NCBI RefSeq assembly: GCF_000720485.1
Contig: NZ_JOAX01000048.1
Location: forward strand, 1-38,222
Origin: Streptomyces ochraceiscleroticus
GTDB lineage: Bacteria; Actinomycetota; Actinomycetes; Streptomycetales; Streptomycetaceae
Reading direction: 5' to 3'
Length of the DNA stretch: 38,222 nucleotides
A program made the translations under genes and the position numbers. Below, piece after piece: positions 1 to 11,259 of the stretch; position 1 is the first letter of the stretch; the number at the start of each line of letters is the position of its first letter. The notes beneath the pieces were generated by a model that ran no database searches, had not been told where the DNA came from, and worked only from the letters and a program-made list of their open reading frames with translations.

Positions 1-48
1 CGAGATGCTCAGGAGTCTCGTGGGCTCGGAGATGTGTATAAGAGACAG
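1..48. other. Illumina Nextera adapter read into the contig (not biological)
   Basis: Bases 15-48 equal the Nextera read-2 transposase adapter, ending with the 19-bp Tn5 mosaic end at 30-48 (AGATGTGTATAAGAGACAG). The preceding CGAGAT (1-6) is the 3' end of the P7 primer, and GCTCAGGA (7-14) sits exactly where the i7 index goes; I recognise it as the reverse complement of index N704 (TCCTGAGC). Genomic sequence starts at about base 49. Open reading frames that begin in this stretch are artefacts. Confidence 0.97.
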
Positions 49-95
49 GCCAGGGACCGCCGCAGCATCTCGAGCCATACGGACCGCCGCAGCGT

Positions 96-150
96 CTATC
101 GGCGGGCCATGCGGCGCCACGGGGCTATCGGCGGCCATGCGGCGCCACGG
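96..150. repeat. Two-copy degenerate tandem repeat
   Basis: Two units beginning ctatcggcgg and sharing CCATGCGGCGCCACGG lie at 96-124 and 125-150; they differ by small insertions. A shorter direct repeat (ggaccgccgcagc) precedes them. They sit just downstream of the S4-domain gene and close to the adapter-tainted contig end, so assembly error is possible. Confidence 0.6.
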
Positions 151-159
151 CCGGCCCTC

Positions 160-1633
<1,474 letters not shown>

Positions 1634-1696
1634 GCGATTACCTCCTGAAGTGCCCCGTCCCCCGTGGGCGAGGACTGTGTCGGGCTCACGTCAGGG

Positions 1697-1727
1697 ACGG
1701 TAGGAGTTGGAGTGCACTCCAAGTCAA
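1697..1727 (-). promoter_or_regulatory. MerR-type promoter and operator for the aldo/keto reductase gene
   Basis: On the minus strand, TTGACT (1722-1727) and TACCGT (1697-1702) are separated by 19 bp instead of 17. The spacer contains the perfect palindrome GGAGTGCACTCC (1709-1720). A long spacer with a central dyad is the hallmark of promoters activated by MerR-family regulators through DNA untwisting. The gene starts about 65 bp downstream. Confidence 0.8.
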
Positions 1728-1739
1728 ACCTCTTGGCCT

Positions 1740-1758
1740 GGAGTGCACTCCACGTCAA
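1740..1758 (-). promoter_or_regulatory. Second copy of the MerR-type operator
   Basis: GGAGTGCACTCC recurs at 1740-1751, exactly 31 bp upstream of the first copy, again preceded on the minus strand by TTGACG (1753-1758). The matching -10 position (AGAGGT) is poor, so this copy looks like an auxiliary operator or a decayed duplicate promoter. Confidence 0.65.
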
Positions 1759-1799
1759 ACCCCTTGGCGGCGGCGGGAGTCCGGGCGCCCGGCCCACCG

Positions 1800-2558
1800 C
1801 TACGGCTTGCGTGCCTCGATCAGGAAGCGCGTGGAGTGGGCGACGAACGGCCCCTCTTCCTGGATCTTCTCGTGCAGCTCGCGCAGCCGGTCCCGGTACT
1901 GCCCGACGGTGAAGCCGGGCACCATCCAGATCACCTTCCGCAGGAAGTAGACGACCGCACCGACGTCGAAGAACTCCATCCGCAGCCGCTCGAACCGCAG
2001 GTCGGTGACGTCCAGCCCGGCGGCCTCGGCCGCCGCCCGCTCGTCGTCGGGATGCCGGCCACGCCGGATCTCCGCGGGCTGCGGCCCGAGGAAGTACTCC
2101 ACCAACTCGAACACGCTCTCATGGCCCACGTGCTGCGCGAAGTACGTGCCACCGGGCCGCAGTACGCGCGCGATCTCCGCCCACCACACCGTCGCCGGAT
2201 GCCTGCTGGTCACCAGGTCGAACGCGTCGTCGGCGAACGGCAGCGGCGGCTCGTCCGGGTCGGCGACGACCACCGCGCCGAGCGGGTGCAGCAGCCGGGT
2301 GGCCTTGGTGACGTTCGGCGGCCAGGACTCGGTGGCCGCCATCACCGGCGGCAGCTTCGGAGCCCCGGCGAGCACCTCACCCCCGCCCGTCTGAATGTCC
2401 AGCGCGGCCGAGGCCCCCGCCAGCCGCTCGCCCATCAGCCGCTGGTACCCCCACGAGGGCCGCGCCTCGGTGGCCCGCCCGTCCAGCCACGAGAAGTCCC
2501 ACCCCTCGACGGACACGGAATCGGCCTCGGCCACCAGCTCATCGAAATCGCGCACCAT
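1800..2558 (-). CDS. Class I SAM-dependent methyltransferase
   Basis: A 252-residue protein with a methyltransferase fold. The motif I region reads AALDIQTGGGEVLAG, an acidic residue follows at VVVADPDEPPLPF, and motif IV/V is DAFDLVTSRHPATVWWAEIARVLRPGGTYF. The GGG variant of the glycine loop resembles YcgJ/UbiE-like enzymes. The substrate is unknown. The ATG at 2558 follows a GAGGA ribosome site. The gene stands alone between the UvrA-like operon and the aldo/keto reductase promoter. Confidence 0.85.
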   Translation of the reverse strand: MVRDFDELVAEADSVSVEGWDFSWLDGRATEARPSWGYQRLMGERLAGASAALDIQTGGGEVLAGAPKLPPVMAATESWPPNVTKATRLLHPLGAVVVADPDEPPLPFADDAFDLVTSRHPATVWWAEIARVLRPGGTYFAQHVGHESVFELVEYFLGPQPAEIRRGRHPDDERAAAEAAGLDVTDLRFERLRMEFFDVGAVVYFLRKVIWMVPGFTVGQYRDRLRELHEKIQEEGPFVAHSTRFLIEARKP

Positions 2559-2657
2559 ACGGGCATCCTCGCCCCGCCCCCGGCCACCGGCAAACGATTT
2601 CCGGGACGGTCGGTACCGGATTCTCGTGGGCGATGCGCGCTGCGCCCGCCGCCCCCG

Positions 2658-5057
<2,400 letters not shown>

Positions 5058-5083
5058 GTCTCCTTCTGCCAGGGACCGGGCTC

Positions 5084-5500
5084 TTACTTACCGCGGGGCT
5101 GGTTGAAGCGGAGCATGTTGCCCGCGGGGTCGCGGAAGGCGCAGTCGCGGACCCCGTACGGCTGGTCCATCGGCTCCTGGAGCACCTCGGCGCCCGATGC
5201 CTGGATGCGCTCGAAGGTGGCGTCGACGTCGTCGGTCGAGAAGATCACGCCGCGCAGCATGCCCTTGGCCAGCAGCTCCGCCATGGCCTGCTTGTCGGCC
5301 GGCGAGGCGTTCGGGTCGGCGGCGGGCGGTTCCAGCACGATCTCCACGCCGGGCTGCGACGGCGAGCCGACCGTCACCCAGCGCATTCCCTCGAACCCGA
5401 CGTCGTTGCGCACCTCGAGCCCGAGCACGTCCCGGTAGAAGGCGAGCGCCTTGTCGTGGTCGTCGACGGCGATGAAGCACTGCGAAAGGTTGATGTCCAT
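5084..5500 (-). CDS. VOC (glyoxalase/bleomycin-resistance fold) protein
   Basis: A 138-residue single VOC unit pair: MDINLSQCFIAVDDHDKALAFYRDVLGLEV opens the first beta-alpha-beta-beta-beta module and GVRDCAFRDPAGNMLRFNQP closes the second. Family members bind a metal and modify or sequester small molecules; the substrate is unknown. I chose the ATG at 5500 because the fold begins there; an upstream in-frame ATG at 5542 would overlap the AraC gene and add unstructured residues. It begins 10 bp after the AraC stop and ends 26 bp before the UvrA-like ATG. Together with that ATPase, a xenobiotic-response role is plausible. Confidence 0.88.
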   Translation of the reverse strand: MDINLSQCFIAVDDHDKALAFYRDVLGLEVRNDVGFEGMRWVTVGSPSQPGVEIVLEPPAADPNASPADKQAMAELLAKGMLRGVIFSTDDVDATFERIQASGAEVLQEPMDQPYGVRDCAFRDPAGNMLRFNQPRGK

Positions 5501-5510
5501 GGCGCTCACG

Positions 5511-6053
5511 CTACGGGCGGGGCGCGCGCCTGGCTTCTCCATTCCTGACCGGTTCTCCGCTCCCGGCCGCTTCCCCGTCCTTGGCCGGTTCCGCCCGCCC
5601 GGCCGCTTCCCCGTTCTCGGCCGGTTCCGCGCTCCGGGCGGGCTGCGTGCTTCCGGCCCGTTCCGCGTTCCTGACCGGGCGCGTGAAGATCTTGGCGACG
5701 CAGGCCGGGATGGCCGCGCCCTCCTCGTGCCGGCGTGCCCGGTACGCGCTCGGGCTCTCGCCCACCAGCTCGGTGAACCGCGAGCTGAACGAGCCCAGCG
5801 ACGTACACCCGACCGCGAAGCACACCTCGGTCACCGATAGGTCGCCGCGCCGCAGCAGGGCCTTGGCCCGCTCGATCCTGCGGGTCATCAGATAGCTGTA
5901 CGGCGTCTCCCCGAAGGCGGCGCGGAAGCTGCGGGAGAAGTGGCCGGGCGACATGTGCGCCGCGCGTGCCAGCGCGGGGACGTCGAGCGGCTCCGCGTAC
6001 TCGCGGTCCATCAGGTCACGGGCCCGGCGGAGCTGGACCAGATCCGAGAGCAT
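5511..6053 (-). CDS. AraC-family transcriptional regulator, DNA-binding domain only
   Basis: About 180 residues. Two helix-turn-helix units fill residues about 5-105, including LARAAHMSPGHFSRSFRAAFGETPYSYL and AVGCTSLGSFSSRFTELVGESPSAY. There is no N-terminal sensor domain, so activity may depend on expression level or a partner. The C-terminal third is low-complexity Ala/Glu/Gly, built from 12-residue repeats. I placed the start at ATG 6053 (MLSDLVQL); an upstream ATG at 6086 adds 11 unconserved-looking residues. It is the first gene of the AraC-VOC-UvrA-like operon, with a 10-bp gap to the VOC gene. Confidence 0.87.
   Translation of the reverse strand: MLSDLVQLRRARDLMDREYAEPLDVPALARAAHMSPGHFSRSFRAAFGETPYSYLMTRRIERAKALLRRGDLSVTEVCFAVGCTSLGSFSSRFTELVGESPSAYRARRHEEGAAIPACVAKIFTRPVRNAERAGSTQPARSAEPAENGEAAGRAEPAKDGEAAGSGEPVRNGEARRAPRP
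5562..5633 (-). repeat. 36-bp tandem repeat inside the AraC-family gene
   Basis: Two 36-bp units (5562-5597, 5598-5633) differ at only a few bases, with decayed partial units on both sides. They stay in frame and encode 12-residue repeats of the form AEPAxxGEAAGx in the C-terminal tail. Copy number probably varies between strains. Confidence 0.75.
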
Positions 6054-6131
6054 CACGCGACCAGCATCCCACGGCCGGCCGGGCATCCGCCGGGCTTGCC
6101 ACGATCATTGCTGGTCCAGGCGGCCAGTGGG

Positions 6132-7631
6132 TCAGGCGGCCGGGGCGGGGGCGGAGGGACCGGAGGGGCCGGTGCGGAAGTGTTCCTCGATCTGTTCGAG
6201 GGAGCGGTTGCGCGTTTCGGGGATCTTTTTGGCGGCTGCCGCGACGGCGAGGACGTTGAGCCCGGCGAAGACCAGGAACGTCGTGGTGCCGCCGACGCCG
6301 GCCAGCAGGATGGGAAAGGTGAAGGTCACCAGCGCGTTGACGAGCCAGAGCAGCAGCACCGCCGCGCCCATGCCGAGTCCGCGGATCTTGATGGGGAAGA
6401 TCTCGGACAGCATGACCCAGGTGACGGGTGAGACGGCCGCCTGCTGGAAGACGAGGAAGGCCAGCATGCAGGCCAGGATGAGGTAGCTGCGCAGGGTCGA
6501 TGCGCCGGTACCGGGCTCGGCGTGGAAGGAGAACGCCACGCCGATGGCGATGAGCGAGGCGACGATGCCGAGCTGGCCGGTGATCAGCAGCGGGCGGCGC
6601 CCGACCCGGCCGATGAGGTACAGGCTGAAGGTGGAGGCGAGGACGGCGACGACGCCGTTGGCGATGGTCGCGGTGAGCGCGGCCTGGGAGCCGAGCCCCG
6701 TCTGCTGCAGGATGGTCGGCGCGAAGTACATGATCGTGTTGATGCCGGTGATCTGCTGGATGACGGCGAGCCCGAGTCCGATGCAGAACACCCGGCGTAC
6801 CCACGGCACGGCCAGCTCCGCCCAGCCCCCGCCGGTGCGGGCCGTCCGCTTCTCCTCCTCGACGACCTCCCGCATCCGGTCCAGTTCGGCGTCCACCGCC
6901 TCCGTACCCGCGTCGGCGTCGCGGATGCGGAGCAGGGTCCTGCGCGCCTCGGCGAAGCGCTCCTTGGAGGCGTACCAGCGCGGGGTCTCCGGCATCAGCA
7001 GCATGCCGAGGTAGAGCAGGGTGGAGGGGACGGTGGCCAGGGCCAGCATCCAGCGCCAGGTCTGGCCGCCGCCCCAGGTGGCGGCCAGTGCCGCGTTGGA
7101 ACTGTACGCGACCAACTGGCCGGTGACGATCATGAGTTGGTCGACGGCGACCAGCCGTCCGCGCGCGTGGGCGGGGGCGATCTCGGCGAGGTAGACCGGG
7201 ACGGTGGTGGAGGCCGCGCCGACCGCGATGCCGAGTACGGCGCGGGCGGCCACCATGGCCTCGGTGTTCGGGGCGAGCGCCGTGCCGAGGGCCCCGATAA
7301 CGAAGACGAAGGCCAGGGCCAGGATGTTGTGGCGGCGGCCGTAGCGGTCGGCCAGCCGGCCGCCGAACGCGGCGCCCGCCGCGGCCCCCAGCAGCAGGGA
7401 CGCGGTGACCAGCCCCTCGGTCACCGGGGTCAGGCCCAGCCCGCCGGCCTGCGGGGACTTCGTCATGAACGGCAGGGCGCCGGCGATGACGCCGGTGTCG
7501 TACCCGAAGGTCAGTCCGCCCAGGGTGGCGACGGCGGCGATGGCCGTCATCGACCGGCGTTGCGGGGCGGGCCGTTCCGGCGGCGTGGCGGGAACAGCGT
7601 CGGCGAGCCCTGGGGACGGGATGCTCGGCAT
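6132..7631 (-). CDS. MFS sugar porter (myo-inositol/sugar:H+ symporter type)
   Basis: A 499-residue transporter with the twelve hydrophobic segments of the MFS sugar-porter family. Family signatures are GGRLADRYGRR in loop 2-3, PETPRW after helix 6, QQITGINTIMYFAPTI in helix 7, GRVGRR in loop 8-9 and PETRNRSLEQIEEHF after helix 12. QQxTGxNxxxYYxP-type helices bind hexoses or inositol; which sugar is unknown. The ATG at 7631 is preferred over one 15 codons upstream because AGGAG precedes it. The promoter contains the palindrome shared with the divergent dehydrogenase operon, so LacI-type repression is likely. Confidence 0.92.
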   Translation of the reverse strand: MPSIPSPGLADAVPATPPERPAPQRRSMTAIAAVATLGGLTFGYDTGVIAGALPFMTKSPQAGGLGLTPVTEGLVTASLLLGAAAGAAFGGRLADRYGRRHNILALAFVFVIGALGTALAPNTEAMVAARAVLGIAVGAASTTVPVYLAEIAPAHARGRLVAVDQLMIVTGQLVAYSSNAALAATWGGGQTWRWMLALATVPSTLLYLGMLLMPETPRWYASKERFAEARRTLLRIRDADAGTEAVDAELDRMREVVEEEKRTARTGGGWAELAVPWVRRVFCIGLGLAVIQQITGINTIMYFAPTILQQTGLGSQAALTATIANGVVAVLASTFSLYLIGRVGRRPLLITGQLGIVASLIAIGVAFSFHAEPGTGASTLRSYLILACMLAFLVFQQAAVSPVTWVMLSEIFPIKIRGLGMGAAVLLLWLVNALVTFTFPILLAGVGGTTTFLVFAGLNVLAVAAAAKKIPETRNRSLEQIEEHFRTGPSGPSAPAPAA

Positions 7632-7702
7632 GGAAGCTCCTCTCGGCGAACGCCCGTCATCGGGCAGTCGCTTCATTGCGGCTCGGAGAGATGCCGATAG
7701 GG

Positions 7703-7728
7703 AACTAGCACGTTCTAGAGCATGTCAA
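7703..7728 (-). promoter_or_regulatory. Sugar porter promoter with LacI-type operator
   Basis: The palindrome CTAGCACGTTCTAG lies at 7705-7718. On the minus strand TTGACA (7723-7728) precedes it as a perfect -35, so the operator sits in the spacer where bound repressor would block RNA polymerase. The element is 74 bp upstream of the porter ATG and matches the one at 8999-9012 over AACTAGYACGTTCTAG. Confidence 0.78.
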
Positions 7729-7793
7729 GACATTCGCACGAAGTAATTTCCGACGGTGCGTGAAGGCAAGCGGGAAGTGGGCGCGAAGCCGGC

Positions 7794-8891
7794 TCAGGAA
7801 CGAGCCGGGCCCGTGGTGGCGCGCTCCACCAGGCGAGGGGTGAGCACGACCTCCTCCGGCTGCCGGCCCGCGATGAGGGCGAGTGCGCTGGTGACGGCGG
7901 CCTCGGCGAGCTCCGCGGCGTTCTGCGAGACGGTGGTCATCTGGACGTGCGGGAGCTTGGCCAGCCGCGAGTCGTCGTAGCCGACCACGGAGATCTCACC
8001 GGGCACGTCACACCCCTGACGTGCGAGAACATCCAGTACACCGCTGGCGCAGCGGTCGTTGAACGCGATCACCGCGGTGGGCGGCGTCGGGCGGCCGAGC
8101 AGGTACCGCATGCCCTCCGCACCGGCGGTTTCGGTGAGGCCGCCGGCGAGTACGTCGGCGGTGTCCTGCAGCCCGTGTCCGGCCATGGCCTGCAGGAACC
8201 CGAGGCGGCGGTCGGAGCTTCCGGGGGCGCCCGCGCCGTCGATGTGCGCGATCCGCCGGTGGCCGAGCGCGACGAGGTGATCGACCGCGAGCCCGATGCC
8301 CGCGGTGTCGTCGCTGCGGACGACGCCGACGCCGGAGAGGTCGGTGTGCCGGGCGACCAGGAGCGTCGGCAGCCGGCGAGCGAGCCGGGTCAGCTCCTCG
8401 GTTTCCAGCTCGCTGCCGAGGAGGATCGCGGCCTCGCACCGCTCGCGGAGCAGCGCGTTGACCGCCGTGGTCTCGCTGCGACTGGGCGCCACCGCGCTGA
8501 TCATGGCTTCATAGCCCTGCTGACCTGCGGCGGTGTAGATCTGCTCCACGAGATCGCCGTGGAAGGGCTGCTGCAGCTCGAAGGTCACCCCGAGCACCCG
8601 CGAGCGGGACTGGCGGAGCTTCTGGGCGCGCTGATCCGGTACGTAACCCAGTTCGTCCGCGATCCGCAGGACGCGCTGCCGGGTGGCCTCGCTGGCGCCC
8701 GGTACGCCGCGTATGACGATCGAGACGAGCGCGGTGGAGATCCCGGCGGCGCGGGCCACGTCGGCCATGGTCGGCCGGCCACCGCGCGCGCGGCTGCCAC
8801 CTGGGCTTTTACGGTCTGCGCTGCCGTCGCCGGAGCCGCGCGGACGGGCCGTGCGTCCGGCGTCGTCCGGCCGCTCCTCCGGCTCCCCCAT
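7794..8891 (-). CDS. LacI-family transcriptional repressor
   Basis: A 365-residue regulator. The LacI helix-turn-helix and hinge occupy residues about 42-97 (TMADVARAAGISTALVSIVIRGVPGASEATRQRVLRIADELGYVPDQRAQKLR read in short blocks), followed by a periplasmic-binding-protein fold for the effector (LGVTFELQQPF ... GLAVDHLVALGHRRIAHIDG ... AVIAFNDRCASGVLD). A basic, Gly/Ser-rich extension of about 40 residues precedes the HTH. If translation starts at the internal ATG at 8768 the extension would be absent, but the ATG at 8891 has the better ribosome site. It lies between the porter and the divergent dehydrogenase, both of which carry the same palindrome, so it is the likely repressor of both. 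Confidence 0.9.
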   Translation of the reverse strand: MGEPEERPDDAGRTARPRGSGDGSADRKSPGGSRARGGRPTMADVARAAGISTALVSIVIRGVPGASEATRQRVLRIADELGYVPDQRAQKLRQSRSRVLGVTFELQQPFHGDLVEQIYTAAGQQGYEAMISAVAPSRSETTAVNALLRERCEAAILLGSELETEELTRLARRLPTLLVARHTDLSGVGVVRSDDTAGIGLAVDHLVALGHRRIAHIDGAGAPGSSDRRLGFLQAMAGHGLQDTADVLAGGLTETAGAEGMRYLLGRPTPPTAVIAFNDRCASGVLDVLARQGCDVPGEISVVGYDDSRLAKLPHVQMTTVSQNAAELAEAAVTSALALIAGRQPEEVVLTPRLVERATTGPARS

Positions 8892-8962
8892 CCGCCTCTC
8901 CTGCCTGGCCGTACCGCCTTCCGGCCGCTCGCCGGAACGTCTCGGCCGAGCATATCGACCCC

Positions 8963-9012
8963 TTGACCGATCGCTGTGAGGGCTCTACGTTTCCCGGACT
9001 AGAACGTACTAG
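8963..9012 (+). promoter_or_regulatory. Dehydrogenase promoter with LacI-type operator
   Basis: TTGACC (8963-8968), a 17-bp spacer and TACGTT (8986-8991) form a sigma-70-type promoter. The palindrome CTAGAACGTACTAG follows at 8999-9012, over the expected transcription start, a classic repressor position. The ribosome site GGAG (9021-9024) and ATG (9031) come next. Confidence 0.8.
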
Positions 9013-9030
9013 TTGATCTCGGAGTCCACC

Positions 9031-10059
9031 ATGACCGCATCCGACACCCTGCAACTGGCCACGATCGGCGCCGGCCGGATCGGCGCGAATCACGCCGAAA
9101 TCGCGGCCCGCCGCATACCGGGCGCCGCCCTGGCCGCCGTCAGCGACCCGGTCGCCGGTGCCGCGGAACGCCTGGCGGCCGAGCTCGGCGTCCCGCACGC
9201 CACCACCGACGTCGACGAGGTGCTGGGCCGGGACGACATCGACGGCGTACTGATCACCGCCCCGGCCCGGGCCCACACCGATCTGGTCGTGGCGGCGGCC
9301 GCGGCCGGCAAGCACGTCTTCGTGGAGAAGCCGATGGCGGTGACGCTCGCGGACGCCGACCGCGCGATCGCCGCGGCGGACGAGGCGGGCATCGTGCTCC
9401 AGGTGGGCTTCAACCGCCGCTTCGCGCCCGGTTTCGCCGCCGCCCGCGCCCTGATCGACGAACGGAAGGTCGGCACCCCGCAGTTGCTGCGCTCGCTCAC
9501 CCGCGACCCCGGCCCGTTCGCCGCCGACCCGGCCCGCATCCCGCAGTGGACGATCTTCCTGGAAACCCTCATCCACGACTTCGACACCGTGTGCTGGCTC
9601 AACCCCGGCGCCACGCCGGTCAGCGTCCACGCCACCGCCGACGCGCTGATCCGCCCGGACGCCAAGGCCGCCGGCCACCTCGACACCGCCGTCGTCACGA
9701 TCCGCTTCGACAACGGCGCCATCGCCACCACCGAGGCGTCCTTCTCCGCGCTGTACGGCTACGACGTACGCGCCGAGGTCTTCGGCTCGGCGGGCATGGT
9801 GACCGCGGGCAACGGCCGCAGCACCGACATGACCTTCTACGGCGCCGACGGCATCCACGCCGACACCGCCCGGCGCGACACCGAGCTGCTGCGCGCGGCC
9901 TACACCGCCGAGCTCACCGCCTTCGCCGACGCGATCCGCCACAAGAACCCGGCCCCCGTGACCGGCCACGACGCCCGCCGTGCCCTCACCCTCGCGCTGG
10001 CCGCCATCCGCAGCGTCGAGACCGCCCGCCCCGTCGCCCTCACCGAGGTGACCAAGTGA
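9031..10059 (+). CDS. Gfo/Idh/MocA oxidoreductase (inositol 2-dehydrogenase-like)
   Basis: A 342-residue NAD(P)-dependent sugar or inositol dehydrogenase. The Rossmann motif is TIGAGRIGANHA near the N-terminus. EKPMAV carries the conserved EKP lysine, FNRRFAPG follows, and IHDFDTVCWL contains the catalytic HDxD-type Asp/His. These match IolG/IolX-type enzymes, but the exact polyol is not determinable. I chose the ATG at 9031, preceded by GGAG, over a TTG at 9013 that lies at the edge of the operator. The stop overlaps the GTG of the next gene by 4 bp, so the two are translationally coupled. Confidence 0.9.
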   Translation: MTASDTLQLATIGAGRIGANHAEIAARRIPGAALAAVSDPVAGAAERLAAELGVPHATTDVDEVLGRDDIDGVLITAPARAHTDLVVAAAAAGKHVFVEKPMAVTLADADRAIAAADEAGIVLQVGFNRRFAPGFAAARALIDERKVGTPQLLRSLTRDPGPFAADPARIPQWTIFLETLIHDFDTVCWLNPGATPVSVHATADALIRPDAKAAGHLDTAVVTIRFDNGAIATTEASFSALYGYDVRAEVFGSAGMVTAGNGRSTDMTFYGADGIHADTARRDTELLRAAYTAELTAFADAIRHKNPAPVTGHDARRALTLALAAIRSVETARPVALTEVTK

Positions 10060-10850
10060 CGCTCTCCGCCGCCCCGTTCACCCTGGCCGCCAGCGCCGAA
10101 ATGCTCTATCTGGACCGCCCGTTCACCGAACGGGTCAGCCGCATCGCCGAACGCGGCTTCCAGGTCGAGATCTGGGACTGCTCCACCAAGGACATCGCCG
10201 CGCTGACCGCTACCGGCGCCACGTTCTCCTCCATGACCGGCTACCTGGAGGGTGACCTCACCGACCCCGACGGCATCGACGCCCTGCTCACCACGGCCCG
10301 CAAGTCCCTCGACGTGGCCGCAGAACTGGACTGCCCGCGCCTGAACCTGCACGGCACCGGCCTGGACGGCAAGGGACTCCCGGTCCGCCCGGTCGAGACG
10401 GTCACGTCCACCATGTGGCTGACCGCCGCCGACACCCTCCGCCGCGTCGCGGCACTCGGCGAGGAAGCGGGCCGCGTCTTCACCCTGGAGAACCTCAACC
10501 TCGCCGTCGACCACCCGGGCACCCCCTTCGCCCGCGCCGCCGACACCCTCGCCCTCGTACGCGCCGTCAACAGCCCGTACCTGCGCATGAATCTGGACCT
10601 GTACCACGCCCAGATCGGCGAGGGAAACCTCACCGACCTGACCCGCCAGGCCCTCCCCTACCTCGGCGAGATCCAGGTCGCCGACGTCCCCGGCCGCTGC
10701 GAGCCCGGCACCGGCGAAATCCACTACCCGACCCTCGCCCGCGCCCTCCACCAGGCCGGCTACACGGGCGTCATCGCCCTGGAAGCCTGGGCCCAGAACG
10801 ACCCCGACACGGCCCTCGACGCCTTCCACGCGGCCTTCGCCTGCGCGTAA
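10056..10850 (+). CDS. TIM-barrel isomerase (hydroxypyruvate isomerase / IolI-like)
   Basis: A 264-residue AP-endonuclease-2-type TIM barrel. Metal and catalytic positions are visible: Glu in FTLENLNLAVDHPG, Asp/His in MNLDLYHAQIGEGN, the loop IQVADVPGRCEPGTGEIHY that is characteristic of hydroxypyruvate isomerases, and the last Glu in VIALEAW. It probably isomerises or epimerises the keto product of the upstream dehydrogenase. The GTG start at 10056 overlaps the previous stop (GTGA). An open frame runs upstream into the dehydrogenase gene, but it is a shadow. Confidence 0.88.
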   Translation: MTLSAAPFTLAASAEMLYLDRPFTERVSRIAERGFQVEIWDCSTKDIAALTATGATFSSMTGYLEGDLTDPDGIDALLTTARKSLDVAAELDCPRLNLHGTGLDGKGLPVRPVETVTSTMWLTAADTLRRVAALGEEAGRVFTLENLNLAVDHPGTPFARAADTLALVRAVNSPYLRMNLDLYHAQIGEGNLTDLTRQALPYLGEIQVADVPGRCEPGTGEIHYPTLARALHQAGYTGVIALEAWAQNDPDTALDAFHAAFACA

Positions 10851-10866
10851 GACGTAGGACACCTAG

Positions 10867-10882
10867 GAGCTGAGCTCAGCTC
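10867..10882. repeat. Perfect 16-bp palindrome at the isomerase/VOC gene ends
   Basis: GAGCTGAGCTCAGCTC is its own reverse complement and overlaps the stop codon of the minus-strand VOC gene, 16 bp after the isomerase stop. It has no loop and no T-run, so it is a poor terminator. Function unknown. Confidence 0.5.
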
Positions 10883-11250
10883 AGTCGGGCCCGCAGCAGG
10901 CAGAATTCGTTGCCTTCGGGATCGGCCAGGACGTGCCACTGCTCGTCGCCGCTCTGGCCGATATCGGCCGGGCGCGCCCCGAGCTTCAGGAGACGCTCGA
11001 GCTCAGCGTCCTGATCACGGTCGGTGGCATTGACGTCGAAGTGCATCCGCAACTTGCCCGCCTTGGCCTCGCTGGTAGGCACGAAGACCAGAGTCGGCTG
11101 CAACCCGCCGAACCCTTCCCGCGGCCCGATCTCCACCGCGCCGCCGTCATCGGGATCGAGCACGACGAAATCCAGCACCTCGCACCAGAACGCCGCCAGC
11201 CGTTGCACATCCCGGCAAGGAATGATCAGTTCGGAAATCCGACAAGCCAT
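10876..11250 (-). CDS. VOC-family protein (glyoxalase-like)
   Basis: A 124-residue VOC protein with the pattern of the Glyoxalase_6 group: ISELIIPCRDVQRLAAFWCEVLDFVVL at the N-terminus and WHVLADPEGNEFCLLRA at the C-terminus. Substrate unknown; many streptomycete copies are orphan genes. The ATG at 11250 has AGGG upstream; a GTG three codons earlier is an alternative. It converges on the sugar operon and begins the less GC-rich stretch. Confidence 0.85.
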   Translation of the reverse strand: MACRISELIIPCRDVQRLAAFWCEVLDFVVLDPDDGGAVEIGPREGFGGLQPTLVFVPTSEAKAGKLRMHFDVNATDRDQDAELERLLKLGARPADIGQSGDEQWHVLADPEGNEFCLLRARLS

Positions 11251-11259
11251 GATCGGCAC

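Noticed and set aside
30..48. Tn5 mosaic end as evidence of a transposon
   Set aside because: The surrounding bases are commercial adapter and index sequence, so it is a library artefact.
9546..10055. Upstream extension of the TIM-barrel isomerase frame
   Set aside because: It overlaps the dehydrogenase gene in another frame and has Arg/His/Pro-rich shadow composition; the GTG at 10056 with GTGA overlap is the natural start.
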